Assembly (NCBI GenBank): GCA_945643635.1
Contig: CALZFC010000045.1
Coordinates: 2,050,001 to 2,114,000 of the forward strand
Source: Allodiplogaster sudhausi
Taxonomy: Eukaryota; Nematoda; Chromadorea; Rhabditida; Diplogasteridae
Length of the DNA stretch: 64,000 bases
Reading direction: 5' to 3'
Under the pieces are notes generated by a model. It made no database searches. It worked only from the letters and a program-made list of their open reading frames with translations, and had not been told where the DNA came from. Within the stretch, counting starts at the first letter, position 1. Each line of letters starts with the position of its first letter. Below, one piece after another: positions 11,699 to 24,100 of the stretch. Both the position numbers and the translations under genes were made by a program.

Positions 11699-13605
11699 AT
11701 GATGAGCTCGGGCGACGCGCACCACAGCAGACTCGTCTTCACTTTCCCTCCCAATCGACGAGGCGGCGACGATTCACTCGTGGACATTGACACGCCTCTC
11801 ACGGTAAGTAATATTGCTAATTTAAACCTTTAACAAAACAATTTTTTACTTTAATATACATGCGAACATACATACATATGTATGTACATATGTGCATATA
11901 GACCAGACATCATGAAAGGGAAAAAACATTACGTTTCGAATATTTTACTCTATTCATATTTATCGCTATTTTAATACTTTCGTAGTAAGATATTGGAATG
12001 CTCTGCAGATGCCGTCAAGACCGCGGCCAGCTGGCGGAGAACACGAATGTGATGAGGAGGACACGAGAAGGATCGGCTTTTCCGTAAGTTTCACTTCATT
12101 TTCTCAGTTATAACAATTCCGATTTAGGAATTGTTCACAAGATAGCAAGTGTCTAATGGTAAGGAAACATCCAGTCATTTAAGGAAGTGTCCAACGAAAG
12201 AATGCCACAACTGATAAAAGTACGCTTGATACGAAGAGAAGAATGTAAGTAGGCTTTTCTTGAAGGTAACAGTGCCCGAGGCGAGCGAGTTCCTGGTGGA
12301 AGCGGCGCGCGGCCAGCGTTTCCTGCGGCCGCGGCGGCCCGACCGACCCGATTTGCTGCTCTTCATCCCGCCGCCGCCGGCTGGCGTCTGTTGCATTCTT
12401 CGCGCCTCTGCCGTCATCCGACAGCAAGGTTTCGAAAAGTCGTATCCACTCCTACATTTTACTCGATAAAAAGTGATAGTAGATTACGCAGTAAAATGCC
12501 TTTTAACTTGAATTGACTGTTCAGATGAGTCGCCTTCCCTCTATGTCAGTAGCGTCCTCGCTCATCTCGAAGCGACATCTTCGATTCGGCCACGAAGCCC
12601 CTCCATCCCGTCCATGGCTCCTCCTTATACTAATAATGGTACAGGGAATTCATTTTTATAAAGTATCAGAGAAATTTATGTATTTATTACGTCTAAATTA
12701 ATGTGATGTGACAACACTTGAAGAACCTTTTGCGTAGCAAAACCATGAAAGAAAAATTAGACAAAATAACCATGACATAATTTTTAAATGGAGGAAATAG
12801 AAAATACTACTTATAGAAATTGATGTATAGACTCAAAATCAATGGCACCGACGAAAAAAACTATTAAAATAAGATACTTAAATGGGTGGGGAGGGTGTTT
12901 GGGCATCACTCACAACAGCTGTGGCATCTTGGCGGAGTGGACGAGGTCCCGCAGAGTTGGCAAGACCAAGTTTGGTGCACAGTTGAAATGCACGCACAGA
13001 CACCACAACCGAATCGTTGAAGGGAGGGCAGGGGGAAGTGGGAAGGTTTGGCTAATAAAACCGAATTACAATCTAGGTACATTGATATTGCTTATGGTTA
13101 GTTGAAATAGTGGAAGAGTTAATACAATATTATACTGGAGAAATATTTGAGCTGCGACAACACGAAGGAGACCAAAGTCGGGCTCGTTGGAAGTGACTCA
13201 TCTGCGGCTTGCCAGCAATGGCAGCTCGGCTCAGAATGTCACTTCAGAACCTGGGCCAGCACCAAAGAACGCGAGATTTTCATGGTACTGAGTAGCTTCA
13301 TTTTCGTGGTAGCGGTATTTGCATGTTCACGTTTGTCGTAAAGAATACAAATTGTTGCCTAGTCATCTTTTTCCTTATATTTTGCAGGACAGCGCAGGTG
13401 AATGAAGCGTGGATCTCGACGTTTCTCGTCTTCACCATCATAATCTGCGCCATGATGCTGTGCTTCGTCGCTTTCGGCCTCTCGCTCTTTGTCTGCCTTC
13501 AGGTGAACTTATTTACTGGAAGAATGCCATTCCCAACAGTTCCGTGTTCAGTCGAAACCGAAGCGTGCCCGTCCACTATACACCGTTGGCAGCGTCCGAT
13601 CGTAG
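11699..13605 (+). CDS. Single-pass membrane protein with a long polar N-terminal region
   Basis: Exons 11699-11803, 12009-12083, 12266-12428, 12525-12638, optional 27-bp exon 12919-12945, 13152-13284, 13388-13502 and 13552-13605; phases are consistent with or without the microexon. The start is MMSSGDAHHSRLVF at 11699 (a second ATG follows directly). About 190 polar, proline/arginine-rich residues precede one strong transmembrane helix (STFLVFTIIICAMMLCFVAF), followed by a short basic tail ending SKPKRARPLYTVGSVRS. The basic residues after the helix suggest a cytoplasmic C-terminus, but topology is inferred only from charge. The last intron is 49 bp. No family recognised. It is a separate gene from the PDZ gene downstream, because this tail closes with a stop. 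Confidence 0.65.
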
Positions 13606-13965
13606 CACGGCTCACAACGAGGCGCATTCGTGTTTCACCCGTGATTTAAAACTTCTTTTTCGCTCGTTACCTTCGTTTTTGCGCTCTTTCTGTTCTAAGT
13701 TAGCACTCATCAATTTTCCTATTTTCATGATTCCAGAAATACGTTCCCTGTTATTCTCTTACCTTGGTGTACTTTTAATTCAAATACGTATATTCATTCA
13801 TGTGATATGTTTCCTTGCATTTTTTTTTCGTCATTTATAATTGTTTCGTTCTTCTAACTTCTAGATAAAAAAAATGCTATCTAATCTCAAGTCTGCACTC
13901 ATTCCCTCTTCAAGTCCCCTTCAGTCTTTCCGTATTCTCCACTCTCTTCTCCGATCAGTGAGCCT

Positions 13966-14012
<47 letters not shown>

Positions 14013-14622
14013 TCTATTTTATTCCTACTTTATCTGCCCTCCCTTTCATTGCCTGCCTCAATCGCTGCAATCTTCAATGTGCCTCATGTGACGTATCTCA
14101 TTGTCAGCTCTCTTAACCATGGTTCAATTTTATGTTTTAATTTTTTTTGATAAACTATTTAAGTTGTTTATTTAATGCCTTTTATCATAAAAGATGGTGA
14201 AAATATAACTTTTTAAAACAAATATACTTCAAATTCTTCATGCCTTCTGCGAATGATAAAATCACTTAATTTTTGAACAAGACGAGTGGACTTGAAGAAA
14301 TAATGAAATTTCTTAATATGCAAAAAAGTGCAGTCTTCTAAAAATCAACAAGTTCGTTGTTGGTGGAGGATCGATCACTTTCCTAGACTTTCCTGCAAGC
14401 GAGGGGCCGTTTTACTGAGGTGCTCTTCAATATCGTTTGTTTTACAATTTCTTCACGAAATATTTCATATAATTTCTTCTGTTTAGCAAGTAATGTTTAT
14501 ATATTTAAAAAAAAGTTGTGTAGCTTTTTGTAAAAGTCAAAACAAAACATTTCTCTCGATTGCCATTTTTTTGTTGTGATTTTGTCTTCAAAAATGTTCC
14601 TTTGTAGGCTCAAACGGTGTCG
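13606..14622. other. Intergenic spacer with a (CT)n tract
   Basis: AT-rich spacer between the membrane-protein gene and the PDZ gene, with a (CT)n microsatellite at about 13972-14009. No gene seen. Confidence 0.6.
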
Positions 14623-16636
14623 ATGGAGCCTGTGAAGCTGCAAACGGGCCAGCTGAAGCTGAACATCGAATCGCGCAACATCTCCGTCGGAGTCACCCTC
14701 CATCGTGGCAAGGTGTTCGCTGATTCCTGATACGTCGACTTCTGCCATTCTTCGAAAAATTACTGAAAAATGGACTATTATTTAGAAAAAATATCTTCCA
14801 TCTGTGAGATTAGCCAGTGTCTTTCGCTCCAACGCTGAAAATGATTTCATCCGTTGTGGAGCCGGGAAAATGTCGTTTTCTAAGGCTGAAAATTTCATTG
14901 GTCATTGCCATTAGGAGATAAAATAAGAATGAACTGGATGAGTAATTTCTTGAGGTGTCTCGAATCGAGTCGTCCTCCATTCTGCTCGGGCAGCTCTTTA
15001 CCTGCGACATTATCAAGAACGTCAATGGAAAGGTGCGAGTGAATCAAGTAGAAGATATTCCGAAGAATGGCGACAACAAGTTGAAAATACAACTAATAAA
15101 CGTATTCAGTCAATATATTTCAGCCGGTGCAGACGACGGCGGACTTCTTGATGGCCTTCCTCGCGAAGGTTCCCGGCACGATTGTCGTGGACTACGAGCG
15201 AGACGAAGCGTGGACCAGTCGCGTCAAGGTATTTTAGTGTGCTCACTCCGAGACTTCTTATCCTCTTTCTCAGACTCTTCCGTCGCCGAATCCCAACATG
15301 GAGCTCAACGAGATTGATCTCTACTGGCGGAGCGGAGGCTCGCGCATCGGCTTTCTCATCCATCACGTATTATTTTTTTCCCGCGCAAGATTTCCAAACA
15401 TCTTGAAGTCATGATATCGTTGCAGGACTTTAGCAAGCGCGTGCTCATCTCGATCGTTGAAGACGGCACGGCGGCCGCTTCTCACATCAAGGCCGGCGAC
15501 ATTCTCGTCAAGGCAGGGCAATTCTGAATAAAATAACCCATCAAACATTGTTGAGAACTTTTGATCAAAGAAAGTGAGAGTGACCCAAGTGCCTTTTGAA
15601 GGTGAACGGGCTGCCGGTCGTGGATCGCGACAAGGCGCGCACTGCCATCAACGACAGCATCAACAAGTACAAGAAGGCACGTCTCTGTAAATGGACTTGC
15701 TCATATGCACTTGGATGGATGAACTGATCCGGAACATTTACATAAGCACTACGAACGGGGCAAAAGCTAATGTCTTATCTCAACTGCATCAGTGCGGTCG
15801 CCTCAAGAAAAATCTGAAAATGATTACAACCGTTTCATTTGTTGAGGAGCTGGGAAAATGTCGTTTGATAAGGCTGAAAATTTCATTGGTCGAACCAGTC
15901 GGAATGTTGACCCTGACCTTGCTCTCCTCTCCAGGTGTCTTTGACGGTGGAGCGTGCGAAGAAGCAGAAGTCGCTGATCCTCCAGCCCTCTGTCATGGTC
16001 GACCCGACTCCGCAGGTCTCAGAGCTGAAATCTACCAAAGGGGACTAATGCGCATTACATACATATTTATTTACAATACATAATACAACATTTCCAGGCA
16101 GCGATTCCGGCGGCCGCGACGTCACCAGTCACGTCCGCCGTCAGCCACGGCTTCACGCTGCCGCCACCGCTCGCCCCCGATGTCCTTCAGATTCTCGCGA
16201 AGAATCGGTGGGCCTTTCGTTTCTTCACTGAATGCCAGACCATCTTACCACTGGTGGAAATCCTTCATCCATCCCATAAATTTGAGATTCGTCCAATTCG
16301 AATCTTTCTACATTTATACAATTCAGTGGCTCACCAAATTAAAAAAAAAGTATTTTTTTTCTCACAATTATCTTGTGTTTTTTTCTCTAGCGACTTCTAC
16401 AAGCAGCCCGCTGGCAAGTCTATCTTCGTGATGTCAACGCTGCCTGCTGGACCGCAAGGTATTTACTACTTGTAATGCATAGAAAGTTTATTCAACAAAC
16501 TTTAATTTATCAAAGTTGAAATTTAAAGATTTAAATTTTCTTTTCAGTCGCGATGGGAAACCCGGACTACCTGCCGATGCCGTGCGATCCGTCGCCGAAG
16601 CCGCTGAAGCCGACTCCGAAACGAGTAGGCTCGTGA
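14623..16636 (+). CDS. PDZ-domain protein (about 291 aa)
   Basis: Ten exons: 14623-14712, 14955-15032, 15124-15228, 15274-15366, 15426-15512, 15602-15676, 15935-16015, 16098-16207, 16391-16458 and 16548-16636. They total 876 bp and all phases close. The start MEPVKLQTGQLKL lies just after the acceptor-like site 'cctttgtag', a likely trans-splice site. Two PDZ-like modules are visible. The first (residues about 8-90) holds VGVTLHRGK and QLFTCDIIKNVNGKPV. The second (about 105-180) holds GSRIGFLIHH, VEDGTAAASHIKAGDILVKV and VNGLPVV, the usual carboxylate-loop, beta-strand and 'GD.I..VNG' features. The tail is alanine/proline-rich and ends PTPKRVGS. PDZ domains bind C-terminal peptides, so a scaffold role is likely; the ligand is unknown. 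Introns 5 and 6 appear to use GC donors. Confidence 0.75.
14835..14903. repeat. Intronic repeat, copy 1
   Basis: This stretch in intron 1 of the PDZ gene matches 15814-15891 in intron 6, with a near-identical core (gggaaaatgtcgttt, then aaggctgaaaatttcattgg). Confidence 0.8.
15814..15891. repeat. Intronic repeat, copy 2
   Basis: Second, slightly longer copy of the repeat at 14835-14903, in the same orientation in a different intron of the same gene. It may be a short dispersed repeat or an intron-internal duplication. Confidence 0.8.
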
Positions 16637-17515
16637 AGAGGAGGGAGCAGAGAGGGCAGAGGGCGCAGAGATGGAGAGAAGAGGAGAAAGAAGAGAGAAG
16701 AGAAGAGAAGAGCAGCCCACCCTCGGACCCTCTGCGATAAAGCGGCTTTCAGCGAAGCTCCACTGTATACATGCTAACAAATATACATACTTGCCATAAG
16801 GCAAATATCCTTCAGTTTAAATCAGCCGAATTATATATAATCGCAGAAATATGTCTGTAAACGTGTACATGAATGGCATTTCTTGGTTTCTTTATGATCA
16901 TGGCAATCTCTTCGAAAACTGCATTTTTGCAAGTTTTTTTCTCTGAGGATATGGGGGAGCAAACAAAACAGACCGAGATGGATAGTAGATCAGGCAGCTG
17001 ACTACGTGAGAAGAGAATGCGAGAAGGGAAGAGAGAGAAACAGCAAGTACAAGGGAAATCGAAAGAGTGTACAAGTCGGAGAGAGTGAAAGATTCATCAT
17101 AGAAGGGTTGCACTGATGGACGCGGAAGGCATCTCGCTCATCACCATTCCCATTTCTAGATCATCATTCTCATTCCTTGTCATCTCTTCCAGACCCCTCT
17201 TATTGTTCATTTCTCCCTCTCTTTCCGTTATCCATCCCATGATCAGCTCTCTAACGATCAATTCGCTGTTCCTGATTGTGGAGAATGATGTTCTAGGTCA
17301 TTTAATGGCGAATTCTTTCCTTCGTTGGCCTGCTCTATATGTGAATTGACTGTCATCCGGTTCATCTTAACCATAGGATTCTCTAGTTGTTAAAAACGCA
17401 ATTCCCATTTTTGCTTTCTCCGATTTGTGCCATTCTCCAGTCCCAACTCACTCTCTGTCTTCTCTCGGTCATGCCCTCTCTCGTCACTTTTCCTTCTTTT
17501 CAGTACTCCTCCAAG
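16637..17515. other. Intergenic spacer
   Basis: The first ~100 bp are a GA-rich 3' flank of the PDZ gene. The remainder is mixed AT and CT-rich sequence. An open frame at 17116-17349 is serine/leucine-rich, without splice or domain support, and is not called. Confidence 0.5.
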
Positions 17516-17715
17516 ATGCTGCTCTCCTTCGTTCTCTGCGCCCTGGCTGCCTTTTCTGCTTCTGCCATCACGATCCCTCTTCCCTTCGGCAGCGTCACCA
17601 TCGGCAAGGACACCAACGGCAATGCCGAAGTCAATGTCAACAACGGCATCGACATCGGCGGATGGGGAGCCAAGCGAAACACCACGGTGAGGGACAGTAA
17701 TGACCATGGAGATAA

Positions 17716-17758
<43 letters not shown>

Positions 17759-17869
17759 AGGAGATGAAAAAAGAAGAGATTAGTACTAAAGAAATCATCA
17801 CTTCGCGCACTTTGGTAGTCTTGCGTTTATATTCTATATCTCCCTCTTTATGGCTACCACATTACCACT

Positions 17870-17918
<49 letters not shown>

Positions 17919-18242
17919 CTTCCCCTCCTTTTTCTCTAACTCTCTCCCTCTCAGCTGACCTTCGGCAACGGAACCTTCCTGGTGGATGACAAGGGCGGCG
18001 CCATCGTCAATGGCTCGGACGTGGGCGCGGGAACGGCATTTGGTGTCGCGAACAACACGGTTGTCGCAGACGGAAGCGTGCAGCTCAAGAACCAGACAAT
18101 CGAGGTTCTTCTCTCTTTCTCTGTCTCTCTCGCTCTCTCTCTATATTTTTTTCTCTCTCTCTCTCTCTCTCTCTATTTCTCTGTCTCTCTCGCTCTCTAT
18201 CTTTTTTTTCTCCCTCTCTCTCTCTCGCACTCCCTCTTTCTT

Positions 18243-18299
<57 letters not shown>

Positions 18300-18433
18300 T
18301 TCTCTCGCAGTCTTTCGCTGTCTACATACATGTTGCTCTATCTGACTCTCTAAATCAATGTTTACAGGGTGGTCTCGGCAAGGAGAAGAACTTCCTGGAC
18401 GGTCTCTTCAACATCTTCAAGAAGAAGGAATGA
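17516..18433 (+). CDS. Small secreted protein (about 128 aa)
   Basis: Exons 17516-17686, 17955-18104 and 18368-18433, all joined in phase 0. The start MLLSFVLCALAAFSASA is a textbook signal peptide, and the ATG lies 12 bp after 'ttcttttcag', a likely trans-splice acceptor. The mature region is glycine/asparagine-rich (GSVTIGKDTNGNAEVNVNNG, then FGNGTFLVDDKGGAIVNGSD) with several Asn-X-Ser/Thr sites (NTT, NGT, NGS, NNT, NQT), and ends FLDGLFNIFKKKE. No cysteine is apparent after the signal peptide. The short beta-strand-like repeats suggest an extracellular or cuticle/gland product, but no family was recognised. Both introns contain long GA/CT microsatellites. Confidence 0.8.
17708..17760. repeat. 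(GA)n microsatellite in intron 1 of the secreted-protein gene
   Basis: Run of GA dinucleotides with a few AA interruptions. A (CT)n run at 17875-17914 follows in the same intron, so the intron RNA could fold GA against CT into a long hairpin. Confidence 0.9.
18108..18310. repeat. (CT)n microsatellite filling intron 2 of the secreted-protein gene
   Basis: About 200 bp of CT dinucleotides with TTT and CGC interruptions occupy most of the intron and act as an extended polypyrimidine tract before the acceptor at 18367. Confidence 0.9.
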
Positions 18434-19077
18434 GATGACCGTGCTTATCCATCCCATCTACTTCACTTATTCTCCGTCCTCTAACAGCAGTCCGCTTAAC
18501 AGCAATTGCAACCATAACAGAATCGGTTTGATAGCTAACATGCTTTCTTATGTCTCCACATATTCTAGTAGCGCTCGTTACCCATTGGTTTTTCATTGCG
18601 ATACTGTATCATGCACCTTTGTTTGTCCGAATAAAGATATTCTTCTCTCATATTTGGACGCAGAGCAACTGACGACAAATGAATGCTTATCGGCTTTCAA
18701 AGGCGTGCCATTGCCGACGTTAAGGCTTTATAGAGCAAAATTAGAATAGGGGGGGGGGGTTTCAGCCGTAAGGAGAGCACAGGGATAATAAATTACAGAT
18801 CGTGCGTGACTGGAAAGAGCACTTTATCCTAATTGTGGTGTGTTTTCTTCTCGTTATACAGATGGTGCATTGCACGATCTGTATAAGTGTGCGGTGTAAA
18901 TCCATGATAGTCGGCACGTTGCCAAAAACTGCAACCGCAGTTGATTGAAAGGTTTCTCCAGTTTGTTGTTGCCTGCCATTTGCATTTCCGTGTTATTGTT
19001 GGTTGTTAAGTTCTCCTGCCAACCAAGGCATCCCCATTCGAATGGTGTGAGCGAGCCGTTTCTTCCGCTTCTTCAGG
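18434..19077. other. Intergenic spacer with a weak inverted repeat
   Basis: 3' flank of the secreted-protein gene and 5' flank of ric1. An 11-bp pair (acagatcgtgc near 18796 and its complement near 18873) could form a loose hairpin, and there is a run of nine G's near 18750. An ATTAGAATAG-flanked open frame here is not supported. Confidence 0.4.
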
Positions 19078-20598
19078 ATGTTTCTGCCGGTTACTTTTCT
19101 TTTTTTATTCTTATTGACGAGTTTCTATTATATGACACTATTTATTTAAGACTTGAATCCTATTTTAAAGTCTATATATGGCTATGAACTTAGTTTGGAG
19201 ATCCTATAGCCTTGTTTTGCTTCTCGGCTATTTTTACTCTTGTCACATTTTAGTAATCTCTTCAACGTATTTGCTAGAGTTGTTTTGTTTCCTTGAGTAT
19301 GCTGTCAATGCCGAACATTTAGTTCAATCTCTTAGATCGGCCGCGAATGCCGTCTTCGCTTGCCAGAAGATGCAGCGAAGGAAGAGGTGATCCATGTCAG
19401 CGGAAACCGAGATCGCTCGTACATTGCGCTCGTCAGCGCCTCGTCCATATTCATCTTCCAGAATCAGGTTATTTACTCTCGTAAATCTATGTTTCAGTCC
19501 AGTTATTAAATTCTGATGTTACATTTAAAATTTTATACCTTCGTTTTTGTTTGTTTGAAATGCCTAGGATTATTGTCTTTCCTCGCTTTATTGATGAATA
19601 GCTGACCAATTTACTTATCATGTTAGCACTTATGGTTATAAGAAAACGATGATATGCCTGAACTCTGTCAGCCTCCTGTCCTAATCTGCGCCCTCCGCCG
19701 AAGCGCAGACGAAGTGGAAGAGCGGGGCGAGTTCACGCGTGCTTACTGGCACTTTGACGGCGCCGCCATCGCAGTCACGGTCGGGGCATCCGAGTGTTCT
19801 TTTCTTGTCATCTTTCCAAAGCGCTATTCATTTGACCTTTCACGTGCAGCTCTGTTTTTCAAACAAACATTCCCATATAAAATGGCCATGAATACTGGCG
19901 AATATCAGTTGTTACAACAAATATTAACTATTCTTTGTGCACCAGTTTCACTATTAGATAAATGCTGCAAGAATGACGTCAATTTCTAGACGAGCCACTC
20001 GACTCTGCTGATCTACACGGTGCATTACGAGACAGACGAGCCAGTGTTGAGATGGAAGGAGGGCGGCCGCTTCAAGGGTGGCTCTGTCGGACATCGACCC
20101 TCACGAGTTCTGCTCAGTGAAGTAAGATTTTCGAAGTGCATACGGTATTCTAAGTTGAATACGATTGCATGGAGTTGTTGTTCGTATACGGTTCACGGAA
20201 AGTACCGTTGAAATTACACTTTAGAAATCGTGATCATAACGGAAATTTAATCTTCCATTTCTGCTGGCTTCGAACTGAAAACAACATCTTTATTATTACA
20301 CCATTCATATAAAATAATCAAACTAGTGCGCCATTGGTATGATGCAAGTGTTTTTGAGGAGCTTTTTTTAAATATATATTTTTTTCGTAATAATTGTGAT
20401 GAGTTGAGGAGGGCTGCCCGAATGTCGGCCTTCTTCCCGCGGTCGCAGTCAATCTCACCGCTCCAGTAACCTGGTGAGCTATTCTCTTATTTCTTCTTCT
20501 CCTTATTTCTTGCTTTCGTCAGGTTTCTTCTATCTCTTTATTACTCTTCCTTTCCTTGCCAATAATGTTTACCTCATCATTTTCATATCCTCCTCCAC

Positions 20599-20648
<50 letters not shown>

Positions 20649-21098
20649 CATTTTTCCAGCGCTGTGAGTCTTCGTGAGGAGTTGTTCATCTGCGGCCAGA
20701 ACGGCTTCTCCCACCACGTCAACTGGCACGGCGGAGTTGACCCCGACTTCTCCTTCTCTCTCGCTCATCTCCCATTCGCTGTTGACCAGATGCAATCTAA
20801 ACGTAGGGTGATTTTTTTAAAGAACAAACTGCTCCGATACTTTTAACTTTGAGTCGTTCAATGTTCCTTCCTTGATTCCTTGGTCGTGTGCTTGAATGGT
20901 CTGAAGTATTCCTTTCAGCAGCCTACCTCCCTCCCTCCTCCACCGTCTACGTGCACGACTGTGCTTATGCTCCCCTCTACGGCGGCTTCTGCCTCGTCCT
21001 CTCCGATGGCCGCGCTGCCCTGCTCGCGTCCCGTGAGGATCCTCATTTCCATCCGTCGGTTAGTCAGGGGGAAGTCGTGTCTTCTTACTCTTCTCACC

Positions 21099-21131
<33 letters not shown>

Positions 21132-24100
21132 AATGCTCCTACTCCAGAATCTTCTCTGTGTCTGGGCTTCTCAGCTGCGAGATGCGGTTTGCGTTGAGGC
21201 GAATCATCGTTTTCGTCTCGTTATGTTTGGCTGTTCCAAGTGAGTCACGATCTTTTCTTTTCTAATTCTCTCCCTCCTCTTTACCACAAAGTTCTAACCT
21301 TTAGACCGTTGCTTTAAAAATAAAGTCATTATTACGGTGTTTCGATTAGCACAATATAACAACATAAGCATTTATAGCAAGAAAGAAAAACGCCGAGAAT
21401 TTATCATCTGTTTAACAAACACTTCGTGAAAAGTTAGTGTACTGATAAGTTGATTATTGTTAGAAGTCACGATTAGTTGGTTGCCAGTTATTGTGTGCTT
21501 AATCTGAGCAGTATAAAAGAAACACTGAAGAAAATCTTTTTCGTGACTTGTTCCTTATTTAGTGGCGAAGTAGCTGCGTATCATCTGGACGATTTTTCTG
21601 GTGCTCTCTTACTAACCTATCGTGTTTCTCTCCGTGTCAGAGATGGACCAGGTTAACTATTGAAAATTTGGTCATTAGTAAATAATGGTTGATAGGGAAA
21701 AGTATTAAAGAAAAGCGCTGCATGCCTTTCTAACAAGCAGAAATTTTTTGATGATTGTAAGGCTCACGATAATGGACTAGTATTTGCCCAAAATCTGTAA
21801 CTTGTAAGCACTCCGAAAGAATGACTTTAACTTTAAGAACTAGCAAATCGCCTGGGCCGAGTGCGCGAGATGCGGCTGCTGCCTCAGGGAGGAGCATTCG
21901 CCGTTGTGTGGGACAGCAGCCAGCAGAAGAAGCTGCCGAATGGAAACGGAGGAAGCACTGCGACGGACACTCCTGACAAGGTTGGCTCACGAGTTAACTG
22001 CTTGTCAATTAACATCGACTTGCAAGAATGGATAAATACTCTAGTATTAATGATATTATCAAAGCAGAAAACTTATGTTATCATTGTGAGAATTCCTGGG
22101 GACAGAACAGTGATGTCCAAAAACAGGCGCCGGACCCGGTTTGAGTATGACTGACAAGAAATAAACTCGTATAGTAATGTAAGGAAACTGGTACCTTGCT
22201 CTTGCATGAATTATAGAAACTTGCAGTATTATGAAGTTGAAATGTGCTCTGACAATGAGCAGATATCGATATAAAGTAATATATTGGATTTGTCCCTTTG
22301 TTGACGCGAGATGAACGGTAAGTTGAGTGTTGTGGGATGAGTAGTGCCTTCCAGGTGATGCCTTCTTCCTCCTCGACTTCCATGGCCCCTCTCCCGCCCG
22401 TTCTGGCCCTCTTCTCTCCGATGGGCTCTCAGATTTGGTGCTCGCTCGAGTCGACGGTGGACGGGTACTGTATTCTACCTTTTTTTAAACTTCAAATTTG
22501 GATTGGAAATATTCAGTTGCTTAAATATATTTGAAATAATGACTTTATAAATACTTTATTTTACTGCAGGGAATCGGACTCGACGTCTCCGAGATCAGCC
22601 TCAGATTCATACAAGAGTGTTGACTGGGGCCAGGAAGGCTACTCGCTCTGGTTGGCGGGAGGTCCCAATAATGGTGGAGCATCTCGCATTGAACTCGCAC
22701 GATGTGCTGCACTCAACAATCCATATATGGTTGGAGTCTTCCCACCCCTCTGTCTCCGTCTCTCGTTTTCCTTCCCCTCTGTAATCTCTCCTGCCAAAGA
22801 AAAAAAAGTGTCTATCTTATTCAGGTCATACATGTATAGTAAAATGTTTATCATTTGAATATTTTTCCCTAATGCCAAGGTTTGTAAATGTTGTAGGAGC
22901 ACTCTGACCGCGTTGTTCTGCTGGCCGGCCACCGCCTCATGATCTCTCCACCCCGAGAACGCGAAGAGGAGGCGGCCTCTCCTCATTCCGTCTGGAGTAC
23001 GGTAGAGATTCGACCCGAGTATCTGCGATGCAACTGGCCAATTCGGGTAAGCCAGAGATTATTCTACCATAGTTTATCGGGATTCGACCGTAGTTACTAT
23101 TTTTCTATCTATTTGGCTTTACATTGCTCCATTTAATTTTCTCTTCGCAATATTCTCCCTTCAGTTCATTTTTTCGAATAAAGGATGTTGCATTAAGTTT
23201 GCTTCCCTGGACCGAGAGGAGGGCAAGATTGTTGTGGTTGCTGGGCAGCGCGGCCTCTCCTTCTGCTCGATCTCCCAGCAGCGGTGGAAGATCTTTGGCA
23301 ACGAAAGCCAGGTCAGAACAATATCCTTCCCGAATAACATTACTTTTCTAGTGGGCACAATAGTTAAGCCTAAAAAAGCATTTGTGTTGCTTTACAAATA
23401 CCTTTCGCCTCATGTTATAAAAGCAGAGTTGTATTGCGATTTAGAATGTATATTGTGAGTATCCATCTTCCACTTTTCCTTGAGGAGCGTGACTTGACCG
23501 TGACTGGAGGTGTTTTCGTGTGGCGAGGAATGATCGGAGCGGCCGCGGAAAGCAAGATTAAACTCTACCCCCAGGTTTGAGATTCACGCACTTTGTCTCT
23601 GTTCTAATGGCCATGGATATTTTTGTTCCGTTCTTTATATAAATGGTTAGTCTAGAACATTGCGAGTTGACATAACTAACATGATTAATGACTTCGTTTC
23701 TGCATAACTCGTTTCGACATACAACCTTAAACGTGGGTACATGACAGAAGTGACACATCCTATTTCAAGAGTGCATATTTGCAATTTCAGGAGACGCGAT
23801 TGGACGAACGCTTCGCCAGCTCGCGTGAGACTGATTCAAAAGTGATCATGATCAATCTTAAGTTGGTTTTCTTATGTGTTCAAGTTTTCGCTCTTTTAAA
23901 TTTACTTATGCGTATAGTATTTGTGAAACTTTTAATGTTTAACATTTCAGAATTTTGTCGCCCATTTCTGTATTCAAGTGATATTTTTTTCTTTAGATTT
24001 TTATCTCTAAATTATCTCTCTCGCTCTGTCTTCCTCTATATCTCTCTCTTACTCTCACTCCTCTACCTATCTCGTTCACTCCTTGAAGGGGTGACTGCCT

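Noticed and set aside
13409..13840. 143-codon open frame overlapping the membrane-protein gene
   Set aside because: The competing model, with a 49-bp intron and a basic tail ending at 13605, keeps the transmembrane exon in phase and ends cleanly.
11699..16636. One fused gene joining the membrane segment to the PDZ domains
   Set aside because: Phase would allow it, but the membrane gene has its own short last exon with a stop at 13605, and the PDZ gene has an ATG beside an acceptor-like site at 14623.
17116..17349. 77-codon serine/leucine-rich frame
   Set aside because: CT-rich composition, no splice support and no domain.
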